From: Croceibacterium mercuriale
Lineage (GTDB): Bacteria; Pseudomonadota; Alphaproteobacteria; Sphingomonadales; Sphingomonadaceae
Assembly (NCBI RefSeq): GCF_000802385.1
Contig: NZ_JTDN01000001.1
Coordinates: 689,501 to 753,500 of the forward strand
Length of the DNA stretch: 64,000 nucleotides
Direction of reading: 5' to 3'
Shown here: in pieces, positions 1-11,218 of the stretch
Layout: each line of letters starts with the position of its first letter
How positions within the stretch are numbered: position 1 is the first letter of the stretch
Program-made: the position numbers and the translations under genes
Notes under the pieces: generated by a model
Told to the model about the DNA's origin: nothing
The model's database searches: none
What the model saw: the letters and a program-made list of their open reading frames with translations, nothing else

Positions 1-1
1 C

Positions 2-463
2 GGGCACCACTATGCCCCGTTCGCGACCTTTCACTGGGGGCTGACCTCCATCGTGGAAGGGCTGGTCGGCGCATCGCTGCTGCCCAGCTACTGCTATTTC
101 CGGGTCTATCGGCAGGGCGACATCTGTCGGGTGCATGGCGACCGGCCATCGTGCCAGCACAGCCTGTCGCTAACGCTGGCCTATGCGGACGACCTCGCAT
201 GGCCGCTGGAGGTTGCGAGCGAGGCGATTGCCGCGCCTTACGAGCGGGCCGATGCCGCCTTCCGGGCGGAGGAGCGGGCAGCGTCGGTGGCGATGGCGGC
301 GGGCGATGCGGTGCTTTACCAGGGGGTGCATCACCATCACGGGCGCACCACGCCCAATCCGAACCGCTGGTCCGCGCATCTCTTCCTGCACTGGGTCGAT
401 CGTGATGGACCGTTTGCCGACAATGCGTTTGACGGCAACACGCCGCCCAAAGTGGATTTCTGA
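2..463 (+). CDS. 2OG-Fe(II) oxygenase-like protein, 5' truncated
   Basis: The reading frame is open to the left edge, so only the last 153 residues are present; an internal GTG at 53 is not a credible start because coding sequence continues before it. The fragment has an iron-binding H-x-D motif (VHGDR), followed about 65 residues later by a His-rich stretch with Arg (YQGVHHHHGR), the order seen in prolyl-4-hydroxylase-like 2-oxoglutarate/Fe(II) oxygenases. The aromatic WPLEV segment between them also fits that fold. Substrate cannot be inferred. It is followed after 6 bases by a lipoprotein gene on the same strand, so the two may be cotranscribed. Confidence 0.6.
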   Translation, partial: GHHYAPFATFHWGLTSIVEGLVGASLLPSYCYFRVYRQGDICRVHGDRPSCQHSLSLTLAYADDLAWPLEVASEAIAAPYERADAAFRAEERAASVAMAAGDAVLYQGVHHHHGRTTPNPNRWSAHLFLHWVDRDGPFADNAFDGNTPPKVDF

Positions 464-469
464 CCGGCC

Positions 470-3365
<2,896 letters not shown>

Positions 3366-3377
3366 GGTGCGGATGCG

Positions 3378-3800
3378 ATGATGGATGCAATCCCGGCGAT
3401 GCGCGCCGCGAAGGTGCTCAGGATCTACTGCCCCGTCGATCGCGGGACGATGGAGCTGATTTCGGCAGGTCGGTTTGCCGAGATCGAGCAGCAGTCCGCC
3501 TTCTCCAGGATCATGGCGATCATCAGGGATGATAACGCGCTGGGTGATTTCGGCATGTACAAGGCCGTCGTCGAGCTGTCCTGCGGGTGGGAACTGTTCA
3601 CGCCCGACAGCATGGCCAACCCCACCATGGGGGAGGCAGGATCGCCCACCGCATCACACACTGCGATCCTGACCGTGTACATCCCGGCCGACGCATCGCT
3701 CGCCCGTGTGTCGGAAGCCGTGGCGGCCATCGTGGCGGCCCATCCATGGGAGATCCCCGTGATCGAGATGGGCGACACGTCCCTGCTCGTCCGCGTCTGA
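3378..3800 (+). CDS. Standalone NIF3/YqfO insert-domain (CutA-like) protein
   Basis: Codes for 140 residues. The middle and C-terminal parts follow the pattern of the CutA-like insert domain found inside NIF3/YqfO (DUF34) proteins: a Gly-x-Tyr turn (DFGMYK), a Cys-containing strand (ELSCGW), a Phe-Thr-Pro segment, an Asn-Pro-x-x-Gly-Glu element, a helix, then HPWEIP in place of the usual HPYEEP. The large metal-binding NIF3 halves are absent, so this is the domain alone. NIF3 family roles are disputed, and no reaction can be assigned. A second ATG lies immediately after the first; either could start. It lies 12 bases after ligA. Confidence 0.55.
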   Translation: MMDAIPAMRAAKVLRIYCPVDRGTMELISAGRFAEIEQQSAFSRIMAIIRDDNALGDFGMYKAVVELSCGWELFTPDSMANPTMGEAGSPTASHTAILTVYIPADASLARVSEAVAAIVAAHPWEIPVIEMGDTSLLVRV

Positions 3801-3846
3801 TACCTGCTGTCCGATCTTGGTCGTGCTGGCTTGTGGCTGAGCTGGT

Positions 3847-4545
3847 TCAGGAGTTTCCGTCCGGCGTCTCCGGCACCCACTTCATCACGCCGCCCGCCGC
3901 CGGCGTCCACCAGCCGATCCGCACGCCCGCGGCCGCCAGCATGTCGCTGGTCCACTGGTTGCAGGTATTGCGCACCGTGTAGCGGCCCGGCGCATCATAG
4001 AACACGTCCTGCGCACCATAGCCGGGATAGTGCCGCGCTTCCGGTGGCGGCAGGCTCCGGCCGATCGCTGCCACCAGGCGGCGATATTCCTCCGGCCGCA
4101 GCACCAGCGGGCGCAGCTGCGCAGAGGGGGCAGGGCGGACATAGTGCGCCACGTGCAGCAGCCCGTCACCGCCCAGCCCGGCGATGCGGGCGACGGTACC
4201 GGGCCGCAGATCCCACCAAGTTGGCGTGTTGAGGAACACCTCCCGCTCCCCCCAGCTGATCGCCAGATGCGTGTAGGGCCGTCCGGCGGCGGCGACATGC
4301 TGCACCGGGAACACGCGTCGCCAGTCGACCTGCTCGCTCACCAGTGGCAGCACCAGCGCGGTGTGGACGCCGTTGGTCTCCACCATGATGGTCACGCCAT
4401 GCGCGGGCGCCTGCCACCCCGCATTGCGCGGAATGGAGCTGCCGATCCCCGCCATGAGGGCAAACAGCGCCACCGTGGCAGCTACCGCGAGCGCGGCCAG
4501 CCGGGTCCGGCGGATCAGGCGGGTTGCCAGCGGCGTCGCAGCCAC
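3847..4545 (-). CDS. DUF2459 / TIGR02117 family membrane-anchored protein
   Basis: About 232 residues. I placed the start at GTG 4545, because an ATG further in would delete half of the only transmembrane segment (LAALAVAATVALFALMAGIG, about residues 17-36). The rest is predicted periplasmic and matches the TIGR02117/DUF2459 family (VETNGVHTALVLPL near residue 52; AISWGEREVFLNTP; a Cys-Asn motif NTCNQWT near the C-terminus). The family has been noted next to urease genes in some bacteria but its function is unknown. The 5' end overlaps the end of prmA by 31 bases, so the real start could be slightly shorter. Confidence 0.75.
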   Translation of the reverse strand: MAATPLATRLIRRTRLAALAVAATVALFALMAGIGSSIPRNAGWQAPAHGVTIMVETNGVHTALVLPLVSEQVDWRRVFPVQHVAAAGRPYTHLAISWGEREVFLNTPTWWDLRPGTVARIAGLGGDGLLHVAHYVRPAPSAQLRPLVLRPEEYRRLVAAIGRSLPPPEARHYPGYGAQDVFYDAPGRYTVRNTCNQWTSDMLAAAGVRIGWWTPAAGGVMKWVPETPDGNS

Positions 4546-5432
4546 AGGATCGACCAATCGCCATTCACGATCCGCGCGGCCAGCCGGAAGCCTGCCGTGC
4601 GATAGGCCGCGCGCACCGCTGCCTCCTGCGTCTGCAGCAGGCCGGCCAGGACCAGATTGCCACGCGGCGCGGCCAGTTCGGCGAAGTCGCCTGCCAGCTC
4701 GATCAGCGGCCCCGCCAGGATGTTGGCCATGATCAGGTCGTACGGCGCGCGCGCATGGGTCAGCGGGTGATCGGTGCCCGGCGCCACCACCATCGCCAGC
4801 GCGCCGGGGCCGGGCCCTTGCGCAATGCCGTTCAGCCGGCAGTTCTCCGCCACCACGCTGTCGCACACGGCGTCGATGTCGCTCGCCGTCGCGCAGTTGC
4901 GGGGCCACAGCGCCAGCGCGGCAAAGGCCAGCAGGCCCGTGCCGGTGCCGATATCGACGCTGTCGCGCACGGTGACGCCGCGCTGCTTCATGGCGTCGAG
5001 CATGGCGAGGCATCCGGCGGTGGTCGCATGCTGCCCCGTGCCGAAGGCCTGCGCCGCGGGGATCGTGAAGTCGAACACCTCCGGCGAGGGGTCGGCCGGG
5101 AAGTCGGGCGTATGGACATGGAAGCGGCCGGCGCGGATCGGGGTGACGCTGCGCTGCGTCTCCGTCACCCAGTCGGTATCGGGAAGCTTCTCCGCCCGGA
5201 TCTCCGGAGCATCATGGCCGAACAGCTGCGCCAGCAGCTTGCGGTCGGCAGCCAGTGGCTTGCGCGGCAGGTAGGCTTCCAGCTGCCAGTCGTGCGGCCG
5301 ATCTTCCGCCACCTCGCTGCCGGTCAGCACCATGTCGCTGTCCCAGTCGCCGGTCTCTTCCATCCGCTCATGCGTCACCAGCGCCTGCCGCACGGCATCA
5401 CGCGGCGCATGGGCGAGCAATTTCCAGCTCAT
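4515..5432 (-). CDS. prmA: Ribosomal protein L11 methyltransferase PrmA
   Basis: SAM-dependent enzyme that trimethylates ribosomal protein L11. The 305-residue product has the PrmA layout: an N-terminal substrate-recognition domain, then the linker FDFTIPAAQAFGTGQHATT typical of PrmA, and a Rossmann-type methyltransferase domain with motif I (DIGTGTGLLAFA) and motif IV MANILAGPL (the NPP-like NIL motif of PrmA). The start ATG at 5432 overlaps the stop of the upstream metallo-beta-lactamase gene by four bases, giving tight coupling. The end overlaps the DUF2459 gene. Confidence 0.93.
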   Translation of the reverse strand: MSWKLLAHAPRDAVRQALVTHERMEETGDWDSDMVLTGSEVAEDRPHDWQLEAYLPRKPLAADRKLLAQLFGHDAPEIRAEKLPDTDWVTETQRSVTPIRAGRFHVHTPDFPADPSPEVFDFTIPAAQAFGTGQHATTAGCLAMLDAMKQRGVTVRDSVDIGTGTGLLAFAALALWPRNCATASDIDAVCDSVVAENCRLNGIAQGPGPGALAMVVAPGTDHPLTHARAPYDLIMANILAGPLIELAGDFAELAAPRGNLVLAGLLQTQEAAVRAAYRTAGFRLAARIVNGDWSILWLRRRWQPA

Positions 5433-6337
5433 GGTTCGGTCCCCGCCGCCTCGCGGGCCAGCCGCTCGTCCAGCGCGCGGCGCTTGGTGTCGGCATAGGC
5501 GCGGCACTGACCTTCGCCCGCCAGCGCGCCGGCCTGCAGCCGCTGGTCCATGCTGCTGGCCATCGGGTGCGGCGTCAGCAGCAGGTCGCAGGGCAGGGCG
5601 GCCAGCCGGTCAAGCCCGGCGCGCATCTCCTCGACCAGGGCAGGCGCGGCCGTGAAGCGATAGCCGTCCGCACTGATCGGGGTCAGGCTGTCGGCATAGA
5701 CGATCGTGCGGCACACCTCGCCTTCGCAAGCCTGCCACTGCCAGCTGAGCGCGCCCAGCGTGTGGCCCGGCTGCGCGATCGGTGTCAGCGCCAGGTCGCC
5801 CAGCCGCACCGGCACGCCGGGCGTGACCGTGCCGTCCACCCGCGCCGCCGGGAACGTCTCGGCAATCGCGAACTGCGGATCCGCCGGATCGGCCTTGCCG
5901 CTCGCCAGCACCGGCGCAGCCTCGGCCGAGGACAGCAGGCGGGCGCCCGTCAGCCGCTGCAGCTCCGCCGTGCCGCCGACATGGTCGTGATGCTCGTGGC
6001 TCGCCAGCAGCAGCTTGACGTCGGACAGGGCGAAGCCGAGCGCCTCCACATTGGCGGCGATCAGTGCGGCGCCGGCCTCCGTGCCGCCGTCGATCAGCAC
6101 ATGGCCATCCTCGCCCGTCACCAGCAGCGCGGTGATGCCGCAGGTGCCGACATACCAGGTGTTGCCATGCACCCGGAAGGGTGGGCCCGGGCGGTCCCAT
6201 GGATCCTCGTCCGTGCAGCGCGCGGCCCAGGCCTCGCCCCGGTCGGCCCGCTGCCCTGCGACAGGTTCCTGCGCCACCCCGGAACTGGCGCACCCCGCCA
6301 GCAGCAGTGCGGCCAGCGTGGCTATCCTAGCGGACAT
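5429..6337 (-). CDS. Subclass B3 metallo-beta-lactamase
   Basis: Predicted periplasmic zinc enzyme of 302 residues. The N-terminus is a lipoprotein signal (LLAGC). Zinc ligands are in the B3 arrangement: H114-x-H116-x-D118-H119 (HEHHDH, standard 116/118/120/121), H192 in QPGHTLG (standard 196) and H257 in LLTPHP (standard 263). A serine-containing YADSLTPIS segment, also typical of B3, replaces the Cys of classes B1 and B2. ATG 6337 is preferred over ATG 6349 because a GGAG lies six bases before it. It overlaps the SDR gene upstream and prmA downstream, so it is cotranscribed with housekeeping genes and shows no sign of recent mobility. Beta-lactam hydrolysis is a family inference. Confidence 0.85.
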   Translation of the reverse strand: MSARIATLAALLLAGCASSGVAQEPVAGQRADRGEAWAARCTDEDPWDRPGPPFRVHGNTWYVGTCGITALLVTGEDGHVLIDGGTEAGAALIAANVEALGFALSDVKLLLASHEHHDHVGGTAELQRLTGARLLSSAEAAPVLASGKADPADPQFAIAETFPAARVDGTVTPGVPVRLGDLALTPIAQPGHTLGALSWQWQACEGEVCRTIVYADSLTPISADGYRFTAAPALVEEMRAGLDRLAALPCDLLLTPHPMASSMDQRLQAGALAGEGQCRAYADTKRRALDERLAREAAGTEP

Positions 6338-7043
6338 AGCTTGCTCCATTGGCGTCGATGGTGGTGCCGGTCATGCTGGCCGGGGCATCCAGCGCGCAGA
6401 AGGTGGCGATGGCGGCGATCTCCTGTGGCTCGGCCACGCGGCCCAGCGGGATGTCGGCCAGCAGGCCGGGCCCGCCGCGGCTTGCCAGGTAGTCGCCGGC
6501 CATGGCCGTGTCGGTGAAGCCGGGCGCGACCGCGAAGGACAGGATACCCTCCGCCGCATAGGCGCGGGCAATGGTCTTGTGCAGCGCCAGCATCCCGCCC
6601 TTGGCAGCCGCATAGTGCCAGTGCGCCGGGCTGTCGCCACGATGGCCGGCGCGGCTGGCGACATGGACAATGCGACCGCCTGTCCTGCCCTCCTGCCAGT
6701 GGCGCACGGCGAAGCGGCTGAGCTGTGCTGCTGCGGTCAGGTTGATGCGCAGCGTGTCCTCCCACCCGTCCAGCCAGGCGATGTCGCTGCCGTCCAGCGG
6801 ATTGGCGGTGAACAGGCCGGCATTGTTCACCAGCGCATCGATCCGTCCGCCGGCCCGCTCCATCGCCTCGTGCCACAGCAGGTCGGGCGCGCCGGGCTCG
6901 CAGAAATCGGCCGCGATTGTATCGGCATCCGCGGCGCGGGTCGCCTGCCCGATGACCCGGGCGCCGCGATCGCGCAGTTGCATGGCGATGGCGGCGCCGA
7001 TGCCGCGACTGGATCCGGTGACGAGGATGGTAGGCGTCTGCAT
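6327..7043 (-). CDS. SDR family oxidoreductase
   Basis: Classical short-chain dehydrogenase of 238 residues. The NAD(P)-binding TGSSRGIG is at residues 8-15, NNAG follows, and the catalytic Ser (VASRAG) and Tyr-x-x-x-Lys (YAAAK) are in place. A C-terminal PLGRVAEPQEIAA and a final NGASYV strand are usual for the family. The Arg after the Gly-rich Ser-Ser pair suggests NADP preference, which is inference. Start ATG 7043 was chosen because the Rossmann strand begins five residues later; the frame is open upstream. Substrate unknown. First gene of the SDR, metallo-beta-lactamase, prmA, DUF2459 chain. Confidence 0.85.
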   Translation of the reverse strand: MQTPTILVTGSSRGIGAAIAMQLRDRGARVIGQATRAADADTIAADFCEPGAPDLLWHEAMERAGGRIDALVNNAGLFTANPLDGSDIAWLDGWEDTLRINLTAAAQLSRFAVRHWQEGRTGGRIVHVASRAGHRGDSPAHWHYAAAKGGMLALHKTIARAYAAEGILSFAVAPGFTDTAMAGDYLASRGGPGLLADIPLGRVAEPQEIAAIATFCALDAPASMTGTTIDANGASYVR

Positions 7044-7153
7044 ATGGGCCGGCGCCTTACGCGATCTCGCGGTTACGGCCAAGCGACAGCCTTGCCCTGC
7101 CGGGCGGTTCCGCTAAGGGAGGCGGAACTGCACACACAACCGGTATAGTTCAC

Positions 7154-7534
7154 ATGAGAAACCGTCCGCTATCGCCACATTTGCAGATCTGGAAATGGGG
7201 GCCGCACATGCTGACCTCCATCCTGCATCGCGTATCCGGCAGCGGGCTGGCCTTTGTCGGCCTGCCGGTGCTGCTGTGGTGGCTGGGATCGCTGGCCAGC
7301 GGGCCGGAAGCGTACGAGAGCTTCCGGGCGATTGCCGGGTCGATCCCGGGCATGATCGTGCTGGTCGGCGTCAGCTGGGCGTTCTTCAATCACATGAGCT
7401 CCGGCCTGCGGCACTTCGTGCTGGATGTCGGCGCCGGGTACGAACTGACCACCAACAAGCGCGTGGCAATGGCATGCACGGCCAGCGGCATCATCCTGAC
7501 GGCGGTTTTCTGGGCCGCCATCCTGTTGTTCTGA
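7154..7534 (+). CDS. sdhC: Succinate dehydrogenase cytochrome b556 subunit
   Basis: Membrane anchor of respiratory complex II, 126 residues with three transmembrane helices. The N-terminal RPLSPHLQIW and the HR(V)SG element form the family signature around the quinone site. A His in HMSSGLRHF is the expected haem b ligand. It leads the sdhCDA operon, with sdhD 30 bases downstream. No strong Shine-Dalgarno is visible ahead of ATG 7154, but the N-terminal motif fixes this start. Confidence 0.95.
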   Translation: MRNRPLSPHLQIWKWGPHMLTSILHRVSGSGLAFVGLPVLLWWLGSLASGPEAYESFRAIAGSIPGMIVLVGVSWAFFNHMSSGLRHFVLDVGAGYELTTNKRVAMACTASGIILTAVFWAAILLF

Positions 7535-7564
7535 CGGCAAGACGCATTATTTTTCGGGGATACA

Positions 7565-7948
7565 ATGGCTAAAGGAACCTCCCTCGGGCGTGTACGGGGC
7601 CTCGGCTCCGCCCATCACGGCGTCAGCCACTGGCTGCTGCAGCGCTTCACCGCTGTCGGCAACCTGCTGCTGGTCGGCTTTCTGGTGATCTCCTTCGCGC
7701 TGCTGCCGAACTTCGGCTACGAGACGCTGACCGGCTGGATCGCGAAACCGCTGGTCGCCACGGTGCTCAGCCTGATCATGGTCAACACCTTCTGGCACGC
7801 ACGGCTGGGCCTGCAGGTCGTGGCCGAGGATTACTTTCATACATCCGGCAACAAGTTCACCGCCCTCGTGCTGATGAATCTGGCCGTGTTCGGCGGTGGC
7901 GCCTTCGGCCTGGTGTCGGTCGCCCGCATCGCATTTGGAGTGGCATGA
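7565..7948 (+). CDS. sdhD: Succinate dehydrogenase membrane anchor subunit
   Basis: Second membrane anchor of complex II, 127 residues with three hydrophobic helices. The N-terminal [14 protein letters not shown] matches alphaproteobacterial SdhD, and a His in [10 protein letters not shown] is placed to ligate haem or contact quinone. The stop overlaps the sdhA start (ATGA), so anchor and flavoprotein translation are coupled. Confidence 0.94.
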   Translation: MAKGTSLGRVRGLGSAHHGVSHWLLQRFTAVGNLLLVGFLVISFALLPNFGYETLTGWIAKPLVATVLSLIMVNTFWHARLGLQVVAEDYFHTSGNKFTALVLMNLAVFGGGAFGLVSVARIAFGVA

Positions 7949-9822
7949 TGGCCGAGAACGTAGCCCCCAATACCGGTGACGTGCCGACTGGCGGGCAGCA
8001 GACCGCGAACAAGCCTACGGGCCTCGCCTATCCGATCGTCGATCACATGTACGATGTCGTCGTGGTCGGCGCCGGCGGTTCGGGCCTGCGTGCCACCATG
8101 GGCAGCGCCGAGGCGGGCCTGAAGACCGCCTGCATCACCAAGGTGTTCCCGACCCGCAGCCACACCGTGGCGGCGCAGGGCGGGATCGCGGCATCGCTGG
8201 GCAACAACTCGCCGGATCACTGGACCTGGCACATGTACGACACCGTGAAGGGGTCGGACTGGCTGGGCGACCAGGACGCGATCGAGTACATGGTGCGCGA
8301 GGCGCCGCATGCGGTGTACGAGCTGGAACATGCCGGCGTACCGTTCAGCCGCAACAAGGACGGCACGATCTACCAGCGGCCGTTCGGCGGTCACATGCAG
8401 AACATGGGCGAAGGCCCGCCCGTGCAGCGCACCGCCGCCGCGGCGGATCGCACCGGCCATGCCATGCTGCACAGCCTGTACCAGCAGAGCCTTAAGTACG
8501 ACGCGGACTTCTTCATCGAATATTTCGCGATCGACCTGATCATGCAGGGCGGCAAGTGCGTCGGCGTGATTGCGATGTGCCTGGATGACGGCACGCTGCA
8601 CCGCTTCCGTGCGCAGGCCGTGGTGCTGGCGACCGGCGGTTATGGCCGCTGCTACTACACCGCGACCAGCGCCCATACCTGCACCGGCGATGGTGGCGGC
8701 ATGGTGTTGCGCGCCGGCCTGCCGCTGCAGGACATGGAATTCGTGCAGTTCCACCCGACCGGCATCTACGGCGCCGGCGTGCTGATCACCGAAGGCGCGC
8801 GGGGCGAGGGCGGCTACCTCACCAATTCCGAGGGCGAGCGGTTCATGGAACGCTACGCCCCCAGTGCCAAGGACCTGGCGAGCCGCGATGTCGTGTCCCG
8901 CTCCATGGCGCTGGAGATCCGCGAGGGTCGCGGCGTCGGCGCGAACAAGGACCACATCTTCCTGCACCTGGATCACATCGATCCGGCCGTGCTGGGCGAA
9001 CGGCTGCCCGGCATCACCGAGTCCGGGAAGATCTTTGCCGGTGTCGACCTGACGCGCCAGCCGCTGCCGGTCGTGCCGACGGTGCACTACAACATGGGCG
9101 GCATCCCGACGAACTATCATGGTGAAGTCGTCACCCTGGGTGCCGACGGCAACCCCGATAGCGTGGTGCCCGGCCTGTTCGCCGTGGGTGAGGCAGCCTG
9201 CGTGTCCGTGCACGGCGCCAACCGCCTTGGCTCCAACTCGCTGATCGATCTGGTCGTGTTCGGCCGGGCCACCGGTCACCGGCTGAAGGAGATCATCAAG
9301 CCCGGCGCCGCGCAGGAGGAGCTGACCAAGACCAGCGCCGACTTCGCGCTCACCCGGCTCGATCATTTCCGTCACGCCAGCGGGAGCAGCCCGACCGCTT
9401 CGATCCGGACGGACATGCAGCGCGCCATGTCCACCCACGCCGCCGTGTTCCGCACGGACGAGCTGATGCAGGAAGGCAAGGCCAAGCTGGCCGAGATCTA
9501 TTCGCGCATGAGCGACGTTTCTGTGACCGACCGGTCGCTGATCTGGAACAGCGATCTGATCGAGACGCTGGAGCTGGACAATCTGATCTCGCAGTCGGTG
9601 GTGACGATGCATTCGGCCGCCAATCGCCAGGAAAGCCGCGGCGCCCATGCGCATGAGGACTTTCCGGAGCGGGATGACGCGAACTGGATGAAGCACACGA
9701 TCGCCTGGTTCAACGGCTGGGGCGGAACGGGCGGCGACGTCCAGATCAACTACCGCCCGGTGCACGAATACACGCTGACGGACGACATCAGCTACATCAA
9801 GCCGAAGAAGCGGGTGTACTGA
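7945..9822 (+). CDS. sdhA: Succinate dehydrogenase flavoprotein subunit
   Basis: Oxidises succinate to fumarate using covalent FAD, 625 residues. The FAD-binding GAGGSGLRA lies near residue 50; the flavinylation His is in [11 protein letters not shown]; the active site includes HPTGIYGAG and the Arg-rich [10 protein letters not shown]; the C-terminal part ends with the usual PVHEYTL. Two ATG codons overlap at 7945 and 7948; the first overlaps the sdhD stop. The iron-sulfur subunit gene sdhB does not follow: a strong terminator begins 21 bases after the stop and the next gene is on the other strand. Confidence 0.97.
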   Translation: MMAENVAPNTGDVPTGGQQTANKPTGLAYPIVDHMYDVVVVGAGGSGLRATMGSAEAGLKTACITKVFPTRSHTVAAQGGIAASLGNNSPDHWTWHMYDTVKGSDWLGDQDAIEYMVREAPHAVYELEHAGVPFSRNKDGTIYQRPFGGHMQNMGEGPPVQRTAAAADRTGHAMLHSLYQQSLKYDADFFIEYFAIDLIMQGGKCVGVIAMCLDDGTLHRFRAQAVVLATGGYGRCYYTATSAHTCTGDGGGMVLRAGLPLQDMEFVQFHPTGIYGAGVLITEGARGEGGYLTNSEGERFMERYAPSAKDLASRDVVSRSMALEIREGRGVGANKDHIFLHLDHIDPAVLGERLPGITESGKIFAGVDLTRQPLPVVPTVHYNMGGIPTNYHGEVVTLGADGNPDSVVPGLFAVGEAACVSVHGANRLGSNSLIDLVVFGRATGHRLKEIIKPGAAQEELTKTSADFALTRLDHFRHASGSSPTASIRTDMQRAMSTHAAVFRTDELMQEGKAKLAEIYSRMSDVSVTDRSLIWNSDLIETLELDNLISQSVVTMHSAANRQESRGAHAHEDFPERDDANWMKHTIAWFNGWGGTGGDVQINYRPVHEYTLTDDISYIKPKKRVY

Positions 9823-9843
9823 TCCGCTTCGGCTGAACGGATG

Positions 9844-9878
9844 AAGGGCGGTCCTGCTGCGGCAGGGCCGCCCTTTTC
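9844..9878 (+). terminator. Rho-independent terminator of sdhCDA
   Basis: A 14-bp stem (9844-9857 with 9862-9875; one G-U pair) closes on the tetraloop TGCG and runs into TTTT. It begins 21 bases after the sdhA stop and marks the end of the operon. Confidence 0.9.
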
Positions 9879-9900
9879 CTTTGTGCCGGAAGGGCCCGGC

Positions 9901-10527
9901 TCAGTCCTCTTGCGGCGATACCCGATCGACGGAGATGATCCGCACCGGCTCTGCCAGCATCTGCCCCTTCAGCCAGCCTTCACCCTTGTCCGGGTCGAGC
10001 GGCGCATCGAAGATCTGACGCACGACATCCATGCCTGCGGTGACATGGCCGAACGCAGCATAGCCTTCGCGTCGATCGGGATCATCGCTGGCAGGATCGG
10101 CGTCCAGCCCCGGCTGCGGGCTGACCATAATGGAAAAGTCGCCGGTCGCCGTGCCTGGCGCCAGCCGCGCCATGCTGATCGCGCCGGTGCCATGCAGCAC
10201 GCCCGTATCGCTGGTACGCTCATGCGCAACCGGCGGCAGGAGGCGGTCCGGATCATTCTGCGTGCCGCCCTGGATCAGTCCGTTGGGCTGCTCCCCCCAT
10301 TCCAGCCGCATTGCGCGGTAAAACACTGTTCCGTCGAACTTACCTGCATCCACATAGGCGAGGAAATTGCCCGCCGTGACGGGCGCGCGGTCCGTCTCCA
10401 GCGCGATGGTGATCGGCCCGCGCGAGGTTTGCATGACCACTTCGGTCATTGCGGGAGCAGTCTGATCCTGCGCCATCACCGGCGAGGCCAGCAATAGCGC
10501 CAGCGACAGCGTGAACCGCGTCAGCAC
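9901..10527 (-). CDS. Exported cyclophilin-type peptidyl-prolyl isomerase
   Basis: Catalyses proline cis-trans isomerisation in periplasmic protein folding, 208 residues. An N-terminal signal peptide ends near VMAQ. The cyclophilin core shows the conserved AP-x-x-x-x-NF (APVTAGNF), FDGTVFYR and a QGG motif (IQGGTQ), and GAISMAR toward the middle. The start codon is GTG 10527, with an AGGTAG about eight bases upstream. It is the last gene of a minus-strand group with the secreted protein and metallopeptidase upstream. Confidence 0.9.
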   Translation of the reverse strand: MLTRFTLSLALLLASPVMAQDQTAPAMTEVVMQTSRGPITIALETDRAPVTAGNFLAYVDAGKFDGTVFYRAMRLEWGEQPNGLIQGGTQNDPDRLLPPVAHERTSDTGVLHGTGAISMARLAPGTATGDFSIMVSPQPGLDADPASDDPDRREGYAAFGHVTAGMDVVRQIFDAPLDPDKGEGWLKGQMLAEPVRIISVDRVSPQED

Positions 10528-10549
10528 GATGCCACTACCTGCCCCATGC

Positions 10550-11218
10550 TCACGGCCGGGCCTGTTCGCGCTTGTCTGCGGTGACCAGCTGCGTTGCCGT
10601 GACCGGCTCCACCGGCACCTCGCCGCCGCTGGTCTGCTCCTGCTGCTCGCCCAGGGTGGCGTAGGGTGCAGGGTCGCGCAGCAGGATGGAGGTGGCGATC
10701 ACTTCCGGGGTGGCGGGTCGTGCGGGATAGGGACAGTCCATCGCCTGTCCCAGACCCTTCAGATAGGCACGGCGCATCATGCCTGCGACGATCGCTTCCT
10801 TGAAGCTCTTGGCATGGGCATTCGCGCCGGATACTTCGCGGATCACCCCGCGATAAGGGATCAGCATCCCCAGCAAGCCCCGCGCCACCTTGCCGACCTG
10901 CAGCCCGCCGGCCTCGACATTGGGCATGTCGAAATCCTCGCCCAGCACCGCATCCAGGTCACCGATTGCCGAACGCACGGCCATGCAGTCCGTCAGTCCG
11001 TCGCTGGCATAAGGCGTCGCCTTGGCCATCACCAGCACGGGCGGGATCTCGTCACGCGACAGGTTGAGGTCGGCCAGCGGCAGCAGCGCGACGTCGCGCA
11101 TCTCCACCCGCTCCTCCGTCACCACCTCCTGCGCACAGACGGGCAGCGCCAGGACGACGCCAAGCACCGCGCCCAGCGTGCTAGCCTGCTTCGACAATTC
11201 GGTCACACTGTGTTTCAT
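10550..11218 (-). CDS. Secreted protein of unknown function
   Basis: Codes for 222 residues from ATG 11218. The N-terminal hydrophobic segment (GAVLGVVLALPVCAQ) reads as a signal peptide with cleavage after CAQ. The mature protein has paired cysteines (LTDCMAV, MDCPYP) likely to be bonded in the periplasm, and a Gln/Glu-rich tail. No catalytic motif is seen and I do not recognise a named family. The start overlaps the end of the metallopeptidase gene by 38 bases. The stop lies 22 bases before the cyclophilin start, so the three genes probably form one exported-protein operon. Confidence 0.65.
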   Translation of the reverse strand: MKHSVTELSKQASTLGAVLGVVLALPVCAQEVVTEERVEMRDVALLPLADLNLSRDEIPPVLVMAKATPYASDGLTDCMAVRSAIGDLDAVLGEDFDMPNVEAGGLQVGKVARGLLGMLIPYRGVIREVSGANAHAKSFKEAIVAGMMRRAYLKGLGQAMDCPYPARPATPEVIATSILLRDPAPYATLGEQQEQTSGGEVPVEPVTATQLVTADKREQARP

